From an uncultured Thalassolituus sp. (GTDB lineage: Bacteria > Pseudomonadota > Gammaproteobacteria > Pseudomonadales > Oceanobacteraceae): a stretch of 34,274 nucleotides of DNA. Shown in pieces: positions 16,081 to 23,335 of this stretch. Both the position numbers and the translations under genes were made by a program. Location: assembly GCA_913054055.1 (NCBI GenBank), contig CAJXIT010000003.1:1-34274 (forward strand), written 5' to 3'. The first letter of the stretch is position 1. Each line of letters begins with the position of its first letter. The notes beneath the pieces were generated by a model that was given only the letters and a program-made list of their open reading frames with translations, was not told where the DNA came from and ran no database searches.

Positions 16081-17513
16081 GCAGGCAGAGCTTTCGAATC
16101 TGAATCATGCGCAAGGTTATCCCTTGGTTTACAGTTTGTTTTATGCCAAGGGATGGTGCACCCTAGTTGCTTGGCGATTTCTACTGAAGACTCCACCGCT
16201 GCATCCAATAACGGAATTTTATTGGCCATATACGAACCGCAAATTTTTATAGCGCTATGAGCATTTAAATTTTGTAGCTTCGCCACAGCCACTCGGCTTT
16301 CTAGGGTCACCAATGGCCGCGTAAAAGATTGCTGTGCAATGATGCTGCTGGCTTTTGGTTGCTTGATCACATTCCAAGTTTGAAATACTGGCTGCTGATC
16401 TTTATAGGTACTAAATGCCTTAGTTAAATCCACTGAGGTTGACGGGCGAGGCAGTGATTCATCCACAATATAACTCACCGGCGATGCTTGGTTCTGGTGA
16501 TGCACAATACTGGTGTCTGTGTGCAGTACCATTGAGGAGTACTGCATGGGAATGCTTGTGAGTAATTTAGCCTGCTGAGCGTGTACATCAGCCTCTTTAT
16601 GTTGAGCAGCCGATAATATTTGCCCCGCTATATCGGCTTGCGTAGCAATCACAACATGATCGAATTCATATTCTTTAACAACCGATGTGGCTTGGTTGCA
16701 GCTGGTTAACATGATGCGGTTTTTATCATGATCCAATGGCGCCACCGACATCACCTGTTCACCGCACAAAACGTCATAACCTTGTGTGATTTTTGGCACG
16801 ATGCCATCTACTCCTTGCTTGGCCCTGACAATGCCATCGTCCATAACACCACAGGTCAAATACCCCAAAATCAAATCCGCAGGATAATTTAAAATGCCAT
16901 CATAATCACAAGTACAGATCACCGCTAAGGCTGGCAGCAATAATTGGTGAATAAAACTGGCATTAAAATTGTTCTGCTGAAGGTACGTGCCAAACGTGAT
17001 GTGACTTAATGAATGGAGTGGATTAGCCATGTCTTTTTTGGCTTGCTTAAAAAACGTAAACTGCCCCATCACCAATTTAAAACCGGCACCACTGATACTG
17101 TTTCGACTTAAATAGCGAAAGCCTTTACCCAATACATTGATATTTCGATACTGAAAAAATACCGCCGGTCGTTCATCTTCGGGACGCCAAGTTTGATAAG
17201 CAGCAGCATGATCACTGCTTTCCATTTCAATGTTTAAATATTTATATAAAGCAAATAACTGAGGGTAATAGCCTTTAGTGAAAATCCTTAAGGGCATATC
17301 AATGCGTGTTTCAATGCCATTGCTGTGATAGTCCGAGGTAAAGACACCCATACCCGGAGAATCGTGGTATTCAAACAGGGTCACTTGATACTTATCTTTC
17401 AACAACCAAGCTGCACTCAATCCCGCTAACCCAGCACCTACCACAGCCAAAGAGGGCTTTGCATGCAGAGCATCCAAGCTAGGCGAAGAGACAGAAGGGT
17501 CTAGGGTATACAT
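16077..17513 (-). CDS. FAD-dependent oxidoreductase (amine oxidase-like, COG2907 type)
   Basis: A flavoprotein of 478 residues when started at the ATG at 17513; an in-frame TTG at 17537 would add eight. The FAD-binding VVGAGLAGLSAAWLL has the GxGxxG at residues 26-31 and an acidic residue ending strand 2 (LFEYHD). Other family marks are the GMGVFTSDY segment, ATQADIAGQIL after a HVVIAT strand, and a closing ICGSYMANKIPLLDAAVESS. It resembles the predicted NAD/FAD-binding proteins often encoded beside cyclopropane-type methyltransferases. Here its stop overlaps the methyltransferase start by 4 bases, supporting a shared pathway. The reaction is unknown. Confidence 0.82.
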   Translation of the reverse strand: MYTLDPSVSSPSLDALHAKPSLAVVGAGLAGLSAAWLLKDKYQVTLFEYHDSPGMGVFTSDYHSNGIETRIDMPLRIFTKGYYPQLFALYKYLNIEMESSDHAAAYQTWRPEDERPAVFFQYRNINVLGKGFRYLSRNSISGAGFKLVMGQFTFFKQAKKDMANPLHSLSHITFGTYLQQNNFNASFIHQLLLPALAVICTCDYDGILNYPADLILGYLTCGVMDDGIVRAKQGVDGIVPKITQGYDVLCGEQVMSVAPLDHDKNRIMLTSCNQATSVVKEYEFDHVVIATQADIAGQILSAAQHKEADVHAQQAKLLTSIPMQYSSMVLHTDTSIVHHQNQASPVSYIVDESLPRPSTSVDLTKAFSTYKDQQPVFQTWNVIKQPKASSIIAQQSFTRPLVTLESRVAVAKLQNLNAHSAIKICGSYMANKIPLLDAAVESSVEIAKQLGCTIPWHKTNCKPRDNLAHDSDSKALPA

Positions 17514-17668
17514 AGGCACTCGAATATTCAAAAACAATCAAACTGCATACCATCATATAACGACACCCGTGCAAACAACAGATGAACAGACGGCTTGTTA
17601 CTATCTTATAAAGACGAATACTTACCTTAAACAGACAATCTAAATTGGCTGCCGCTGAACATTTCCCC

Positions 17669-17697
17669 CTGACGAACCCATATTCAACAGATATAAT
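17669..17697 (+). promoter_or_regulatory. Sigma-70-type promoter for the DUF1851 gene
   Basis: CTGACG (-35, 17669-17674) and a perfect TATAAT (-10, 17692-17697) are spaced by 17 bases, which predicts a leader of about 32 bases before the ATG at 17736. It is one of the clearest promoters in the window. Confidence 0.75.
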
Positions 17698-17735
17698 GCC
17701 TGCCTTTCCTACTTACCAACACAGGCCCCACATCC

Positions 17736-18170
17736 ATGAGCATATTAGACACCGTTAGCACCGCATGGGGCTGGGTAGGCATCACCCCTGAAAAAGTCAT
17801 CGCTGAAAATGAGTTTGGCAACCTGATTATCAAAGACCTTGAAGGCATGTATTGGCGCCTATGCCCTGAAGACCTGTATTGTGAGGTCATCGCTGACGAT
17901 GATGCCGATTATAATGAACTAGTAAAAGACGAAGAGTTTAACCAAGACTGGTTTATGGATGTCATGGTGAATAAAGCCACTGAAAAATTTGGCCCGCTAG
18001 AAGATGGTTTTAAATACCATATGCTAGAACCTGGTGCTTTGGGCGGAAAATACGCTGTATTCAACATCAAACCAATCGCATTTGAACGTATTATTAAGTT
18101 TTCAGGCGAATTGGCTCAAAAGGTACACCGTGCAGGCGGTAAGAAAGTAAAATTTACACCGCTTAGTTAA
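17736..18170 (+). CDS. DUF1851 (Tdi1-like immunity) domain protein
   Basis: A cytoplasmic acidic protein of 144 residues. The second half, FGPLEDGFKYHMLEPGALGG followed by YAVFNIKPIAFERIIKFSGEL, matches the DUF1851 pattern, the domain found in the C-terminus of the type VI secretion immunity protein Tdi1. The N-terminal half is rich in Asp and Glu (EVIADDDADYNELVKDEEF). No toxin, VgrG, Hcp or other secretion gene lies nearby, so it is either an orphan immunity gene or a housekeeping member of the family. It is a single gene with its own promoter and a hairpin downstream. Confidence 0.68.
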   Translation: MSILDTVSTAWGWVGITPEKVIAENEFGNLIIKDLEGMYWRLCPEDLYCEVIADDDADYNELVKDEEFNQDWFMDVMVNKATEKFGPLEDGFKYHMLEPGALGGKYAVFNIKPIAFERIIKFSGELAQKVHRAGGKKVKFTPLS

Positions 18171-18180
18171 TTATGATGGC

Positions 18181-18209
18181 TAATCGCTCAACCCCCCATT
18201 GAGCGATTA
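18181..18209. terminator. Perfect 11-bp hairpin between convergent genes
   Basis: TAATCGCTCAA and TTGAGCGATTA pair perfectly around a C-rich 7-base loop. The structure lies 10 bases after the DUF1851 stop and overlaps the stop codon of the convergent AraC gene at 18207. T-runs are missing, so termination may be weak or factor-assisted. Confidence 0.6.
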
Positions 18210-19256
18210 TCCATACACTAGTTTTTCTCGGATAGTCGCTGGGGTCATTCCACACCAACGCTTAAATGCCTTTCTAAAATTATTAGCATCTGTAATATTC
18301 AAGTACTCAGCAAGTTCAGTATTCCCCAAGCCTTTTGTTTGAATCAAATACAAACTCACTTCTAATTTAGATTGATCTTGTAATCGCTGAAAACTCCAGC
18401 CATGATTTTTTAACTTACGCTTAAAAGTGGCAGGGCTCATTCCAAATCGATCTGCTGTTTCATTTAAAGACAGTATATTAGGGCTTTCATTATTTAATAC
18501 TGATGCTATCGCTTCTATAAAGCCTAGAGAGCCTTTTTCATTTTCATTCTCGCACTGCCTTTTTGCCACGGTAAATGCCGCATTCGAACTGAGGTTTCGA
18601 TTAATCGAAGGGAATGGTTTTTCCAGCCAACTTTTATTCAGCATGATTAAGTCAACGCCCATGGAGAACTGAACGTTGTCACCTAAGTTTACTTTATACT
18701 CTTCTATATGCTTTGGTTCCGAAAATGAAAAACTAAATTTCCACGGTAGCTTTTCCGAAAAGTACCAATTTACTAAAGATGTAAAAGCAGTCACATAGGC
18801 TTCAATAACAAAGGCATAGCTTGTCCCTAAACCAATTGCATCATTCCACTGTATGTAAACTGTATCCGCATCTTCCCAAATTTTTAAACTTAATAAGGGG
18901 GTTAATATTGAATAACGTGACAAAACATCTGTCAGTTGCTTAAGGTTACCTGCATGGCATATTAACTGACTGTAAGCATCAAAATGCCCGGGAAACATTC
19001 CATGCCCCCAGCGAAAACTCAGTTCTGGTAAAGCATATAGACGCTTTGCATTTTCAATAATATGGCAGAACTGAGACGAATCGAGGCGTATACTCCCCTT
19101 AAGCAAATCATCATAAAATAATCGTGTACCTTTTAGGAAGCGATCGCTCTCAATACCACGCTCTAACAATATATCCATAAGTCCTGCAGCATGAAAATGT
19201 GCAGGATAAATCCTTGCATCATTCTCATACCAGCTTATGTTTATAGGCTGCTTCAT
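18207..19256 (-). CDS. AraC-family transcriptional regulator
   Basis: A DNA-binding regulator of 349 residues. The N-terminal part (about 20-205) resembles the arabinose-binding-like domain of the OruR/ArgR type, with GLMDILLERGIESDRFL and LPELSFRWGHGMFPGHFDAY. The C-terminal AraC domain holds two helix-turn-helix units: LNETADRFGMSPATFKRKL (264-282) and LAEYLNITDANNFRKAFKRW (315-334), ending GMTPATIR. It follows the GGDEF gene by 3 bases and is therefore the second gene of a two-gene operon. Its regulated genes and ligand are unknown. The divergent TBDR at 20516 is one candidate target by position only. Confidence 0.9.
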   Translation of the reverse strand: MKQPINISWYENDARIYPAHFHAAGLMDILLERGIESDRFLKGTRLFYDDLLKGSIRLDSSQFCHIIENAKRLYALPELSFRWGHGMFPGHFDAYSQLICHAGNLKQLTDVLSRYSILTPLLSLKIWEDADTVYIQWNDAIGLGTSYAFVIEAYVTAFTSLVNWYFSEKLPWKFSFSFSEPKHIEEYKVNLGDNVQFSMGVDLIMLNKSWLEKPFPSINRNLSSNAAFTVAKRQCENENEKGSLGFIEAIASVLNNESPNILSLNETADRFGMSPATFKRKLKNHGWSFQRLQDQSKLEVSLYLIQTKGLGNTELAEYLNITDANNFRKAFKRWCGMTPATIREKLVYG

Positions 19257-19259
19257 ATC

Positions 19260-20165
19260 TTATGCAACAATGCTAAAAGGCTTTGACTGATTTAAAGAGG
19301 TATTAGCCTGTTCAATGAATTGATCTGCTGATAACCCTTGTCCATGTGCAATGCCGATGTTTATGTTTTGATAAAGCGTTTCACCACTTTTTTCTAATTT
19401 AAACGCAAAATTTGACACGGCTGTATAAAGTTCTTTTGATAAGATATTGGCGGTTTCCACATTTGTATTAGGCAGAACAATTGCAAATCGATCTCCAGCA
19501 TAACGGCAGAGTAAATCATCTTTACGTAAATTCAGCATAAGCAATTCACTTAATGCATGTAAAAAACGATCCCCCTCTCTGGTGCTGTACTTACGATTCA
19601 TATCGGAGAAGTTTTCTACATCTAATATCAGTAACGCATGATCATTAAAAGGGAATAGCTTTGAAAATCGATTTATCTGAGATCGCAAAAAGTCAATTCG
19701 ACCTAAATGGGTTAGCTTATCAACCGCCAAATGCTCTCGAAAATACTGTTCACGTTTTCTCAATTGGTCATTTATAGAGATTTGTTCTTGATGCCAGTGA
19801 TATAAGCCATAAGTTAATAACATGATGCCTATGGGCATGGATATAGATTCAAAACCTTGATCCCACCATTGCTCCGCAGGAATACGAATAAATTCATCTA
19901 AGGCGTCTTGCCAAAACGCGAGCAACATAAACCCCAGACCAAGGCTTAGAAGGTTGGTTACCCTACCCTGAGGACGACTCCCTAGTATAAATAAAATCCA
20001 TAGGCCTATCGCAAAAGCGCTGCCACCTTCTCCAACTACATCCACCCAATCTATTTCTTGCCAAGCTTTTGCTTCACCCAACATTAAATTAGTCGCAAAT
20101 GCAAAAACCAACAATCCGATTAAAAAGAGGCCTTTATTTTTGTGATGTACTAATAATGAAAACAT
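19260..20165 (-). CDS. Membrane GGDEF-domain protein with degenerate active site
   Basis: An inner-membrane signalling protein of 301 residues. Four or so hydrophobic helices occupy about 12-30, 48-62, 70-85 and 106-120. A short linker leads to a GGDEF domain from about 147 to the end (DKLTHLGRIDFL, LDVENFSDMNRKY). The signature is AGDRF at 223-227 instead of GGDEF: the catalytic Glu is replaced by Arg, so cyclase activity is doubtful. The inhibitory-site motif RxxD is kept (RKDD, 214-217, five residues before the signature), so it may bind cyclic di-GMP and act as a receptor. It is the first gene of an operon with the AraC regulator (3-base gap). Binding is an inference. Confidence 0.85.
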   Translation of the reverse strand: MFSLLVHHKNKGLFLIGLLVFAFATNLMLGEAKAWQEIDWVDVVGEGGSAFAIGLWILFILGSRPQGRVTNLLSLGLGFMLLAFWQDALDEFIRIPAEQWWDQGFESISMPIGIMLLTYGLYHWHQEQISINDQLRKREQYFREHLAVDKLTHLGRIDFLRSQINRFSKLFPFNDHALLILDVENFSDMNRKYSTREGDRFLHALSELLMLNLRKDDLLCRYAGDRFAIVLPNTNVETANILSKELYTAVSNFAFKLEKSGETLYQNINIGIAHGQGLSADQFIEQANTSLNQSKPFSIVA

Positions 20166-20515
20166 AACAATTTAATCTCGAATCTATTTCTACCTTACGG
20201 AATACCATTATTATATGACATTTTCTTTACAGATATTGAATCTGGCCAAATTAACCACGGGGTCAAATCAGCTCAATCTACCCGGTAATGGATTAGGTAT
20301 TATTTGCCTCAAATAATTAATATTGATCTCAAAGGTCCTGAAATCATAAGGGGTATAGCATCACACAAGTAATTACCGGGGTAATATCAGATCATATTTG
20401 TCTAAATAACAATCAATATCAATTTCTACAGCACAAAAGCCAGATGACTGTCACATAGATGTCATACGGGATTTTTAAGGTGCTCACACTTTCTTAAAAT
20501 TAACCGAGCAGAACT
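20166..20515. other. 350-base divergent intergenic region with palindromes and a Pho box
   Basis: It separates the minus-strand GGDEF/AraC operon from the plus-strand phytase group. CCCGGTAAT (20281-20289) is repeated inverted as ATTACCGGG (20372-20380). The second copy is part of the palindrome ATTACC-GG-GGTAAT (20372-20385). A Pho box follows at 20448. I see no coding frame that deserves a call here. Confidence 0.6.
20448..20465 (+). promoter_or_regulatory. Pho box (PhoB binding site) upstream of the TBDR/phytase group
   Basis: CTGTCAC-ATAG-ATGTCAT has the Pho-box form of two 7-base units spaced by 4, and differs from the Escherichia coli consensus CTGTCATAWAWCTGTCAY mainly at unit edges. 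It is 50 bases before the receptor ATG, a sensible place for a PhoB-activated promoter. The downstream -10 element is poor, as is usual for activator-dependent promoters. Confidence 0.75.
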
Positions 20516-23293
20516 ATGTTAAAAATAAGTAAACTGGCAGGCGCCATTGCACTATCCAGTGCAGCCTTAACCTCTCAAGCCGACGGAATCCTCGAAGGCC
20601 GAATCATTGATGCAAACACACAAAACCCTATTAATGGGGTGGTGGTCAGTATTAAAGATTTAAACCGAGACGTTCTAGTTAACAACAAAGGCGCTTTTCG
20701 ATTACCTAAATTAAAGGCCGGCACATACGAAGTCGTTGTCACACTGGGTGATCAAAGCATTCACCAAACACAAATCACCATTACGGATAATGAAGTCACG
20801 CGCTCAGATATGACTATCGATACTGCTGACGAAGCCATGGAAGAGATTGTCGTCGTTGGCCAAGCCGCTCAAATGCAGCGAGCGCTGGATCGTCAACGCC
20901 ATTCTGACAACATGATCAGCGCGATCAATGCAGATGCCATTGGTCAGCTGCCTGACTCAAATGCGGCAGAAGCATTGCAGCGTATTGCCGGAATTTCCAT
21001 TGAGCGTGACCAAGGTGAAGGTCGTTTTGTTCGTGTACGTGGTATCAGCCCTGATTTAAACGCCGTTACTGTTAATGGTACTCAGCTTCCTGCCCCTGAA
21101 TCTGGCCGCCGCGCGGTTGCTTTGGATGTCATCCCATCTGATTTAATAAGTTCGCTTGTAGTGACAAAAGCCTTAACCCCTGACATGGACGCTAACGCAA
21201 TTGGCGGAAGCATCGAAGTAGAAAGTTTATCGGCACTTGATCGAGAAGGCGCTTTCTACACAGTTAACTCATCTATGTCTTATGACGAACACACCAGCGA
21301 AACCAGTCCATCCATTGCAGCAACAGGTGGTAATACATTCGAGTTTTCCAATGGTCACCGATTGGGTGTGGCATCTGCCATCAGTTACGACAAACGTAAG
21401 TTTGGATCAGATAACGTTGAAACCGGTGCAAAATGGGATGGTGATGAATTAGAAGAGCTTGAACAACGTGATTACACCCTAGAGCGTGAGCGCATTGGTG
21501 CCGCTTTAAATCTAGATTATGAAATCGATCTAAATAATTCACTTTACGCTCGAACGCTATACAGTAAATACACAGATGACGAACAGCGCTTAGCCAATGT
21601 AATCGAATTTGGTGCCATGGAATTTGATGCGGATGAAGGTGAAAACGTATTTGAAGGCGGCTCTCGTGCAGAAGGTGATACAGGATTAGCAGAAGTTAAT
21701 CGTGAATTAAAGGACCGCGCTGAGACTCAAACAATATTATCAACAACACTAGGTGGTGAGCATTTTATTGATGATTGGACAGTTGAATATGCCGTAGGGT
21801 ACAGCAAGGCTGATGAAGATGAGCCAGGTGGCATCAGTGGTGCAGTTTTCAAACAAGAAGAAGTACCAGGTATGGGCTTTAACAATTCCCGTCAACCGGA
21901 TGTAATTTCAGGCAGTGAATTTTTAGATGCCACGGCTTATGAGCTAGATAAGATTGAATATGAAGAAGCGCTTACTGAAGATGTTCAAACCAGTTTCAAG
22001 TTTGATATCACAAAAGACCTATACTTCAACGATAACCCAGCAATAGTGAAGTTTGGAGCCAAGTCATCTCAACGTAAAAAGTCCCAACAACTTCAAGCCT
22101 ATGAATTTGAAGATTTCACTGACAATGGTTTTACCGATGATCAAATTACAATGGATAAATTTACCTCGGGATCTGTAGATTACAACCTTGGAAACTTCGG
22201 CCCTAATATTGACCCAGCATCTATACAAAATGTCATAAGCCAACTTGATATATCTAACTTTATTAATGAAGAAGACAGCACAATTGAAGATTACGAAATT
22301 GAAGAAGATATCAATGCTGCCTATCTAATGGGTCGAATTGATTTAGACGATACTCGTATTCTTGCTGGTGTTCGATATGAAGGAACGAAACAAACCTTTG
22401 AAGGTTACCAATACGACGATGGCGACATCACTTTACTTAACTCTGAAAATGACTATGATCACATTCTTCCATCATTACATGTTAAACATGAACTAGGTAA
22501 TGACTCTCAGTTACGTTTTGCTTATAGCAATGCAGTTGTTCGACCAACATTTGAACAACTTTCTCCTGGTACAAAAGTGGATGGTGATGAAACTGAAAAA
22601 GGTAATACCAATCTTAAAGCAATGGAGTCTGCTAATTTAGACTTTGGCTGGGAAATTTTTACCGGTGATGCAGGGGCTATCTCAGCTTTTATCTTCCATA
22701 AAGATATTAAAAATTTCACTTACGAAACTGAATTTGCAAGCATTGAAGGTGCAGACGTAAAAGAAATAACAACCTATGACAATGGTGAAAGTGCCACGCT
22801 TACAGGCATCGAACTGGGCTTCTCGCAAAAACTATCCATGCTACCATCTCCTTTTAATGGGGTACTAATCGGATTGAACGCGGCATACAGCGAAAGCGAT
22901 GCCAGCATTACCGCTCAAGAAGAAGATGAAGGCAGTATTTCAACCATTACCAGAGACATTCCTCTACCTAACCAATCAGACATGACAGGTAACTTCATTC
23001 TTGGATACGAAAAAAACAAGATTATGTTAAGACTGGCTGCCAACTATAAATCTGAATACTTGTTAGAAGTTAACAACCCAACTGACGAAGCTGAAGACGT
23101 GTATCAAGCGGCCCAAACACAATGGGATTTCAGTGCCGCATACAATGTTTTGGATAATCTAAAAGTGACATTTGAAGTATCAAATCTAACAGATGAACCT
23201 TATTACACTTACCAAGATAACGAATCTCTAAATGCGCAGTATGAAGATTACGGCCCAACTTACCGTGTTGGCCTAACATTCAATAATTTTTAG
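20516..23293 (+). CDS. TonB-dependent receptor (TIGR01782-like) of the phytase locus
   Basis: Outer-membrane receptor of 925 residues. It has a signal peptide at 1-22 and an N-terminal carboxypeptidase-regulatory-like beta domain at about 25-100 (LEGRIIDANTQNPINGVVVS). The TonB box EEIVVVG follows at about 110-116, then a plug at 130-240 with LPDSNAAEALQRIAGISIER and VRGISPDLNAVTVNG. The rest is a long barrel ending YRVGLTFNNF with the typical final Phe. These features match the Xanthomonas-Caulobacter receptor class (TIGR01782). Receptors beside beta-propeller phytases are known in marine proteobacteria, suggesting phytate or inositol phosphates as ligand; this is inference. It leads a Pho-box-controlled group and a hairpin separates it from the phytase. 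Confidence 0.93.
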   Translation: MLKISKLAGAIALSSAALTSQADGILEGRIIDANTQNPINGVVVSIKDLNRDVLVNNKGAFRLPKLKAGTYEVVVTLGDQSIHQTQITITDNEVTRSDMTIDTADEAMEEIVVVGQAAQMQRALDRQRHSDNMISAINADAIGQLPDSNAAEALQRIAGISIERDQGEGRFVRVRGISPDLNAVTVNGTQLPAPESGRRAVALDVIPSDLISSLVVTKALTPDMDANAIGGSIEVESLSALDREGAFYTVNSSMSYDEHTSETSPSIAATGGNTFEFSNGHRLGVASAISYDKRKFGSDNVETGAKWDGDELEELEQRDYTLERERIGAALNLDYEIDLNNSLYARTLYSKYTDDEQRLANVIEFGAMEFDADEGENVFEGGSRAEGDTGLAEVNRELKDRAETQTILSTTLGGEHFIDDWTVEYAVGYSKADEDEPGGISGAVFKQEEVPGMGFNNSRQPDVISGSEFLDATAYELDKIEYEEALTEDVQTSFKFDITKDLYFNDNPAIVKFGAKSSQRKKSQQLQAYEFEDFTDNGFTDDQITMDKFTSGSVDYNLGNFGPNIDPASIQNVISQLDISNFINEEDSTIEDYEIEEDINAAYLMGRIDLDDTRILAGVRYEGTKQTFEGYQYDDGDITLLNSENDYDHILPSLHVKHELGNDSQLRFAYSNAVVRPTFEQLSPGTKVDGDETEKGNTNLKAMESANLDFGWEIFTGDAGAISAFIFHKDIKNFTYETEFASIEGADVKEITTYDNGESATLTGIELGFSQKLSMLPSPFNGVLIGLNAAYSESDASITAQEEDEGSISTITRDIPLPNQSDMTGNFILGYEKNKIMLRLAANYKSEYLLEVNNPTDEAEDVYQAAQTQWDFSAAYNVLDNLKVTFEVSNLTDEPYYTYQDNESLNAQYEDYGPTYRVGLTFNNF

Positions 23294-23307
23294 TAAATAG
23301 TTTTAAT

Positions 23308-23323
23308 AGGGGCTTCGGCCCCT
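23308..23323 (+). terminator. UUCG-tetraloop hairpin between receptor and phytase
   Basis: AGGGGC-TTCG-GCCCCT is a very stable hairpin in the 42-base gap between the receptor stop and the phytase ATG. Only a TT follows the stem, so partial termination or an mRNA-stabilising or processing role is more likely than a full stop. The phytase ribosome binding site GGTGAAG begins 4 bases later. Confidence 0.6.
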
Positions 23324-23335
23324 TTCGGTGAAGAT

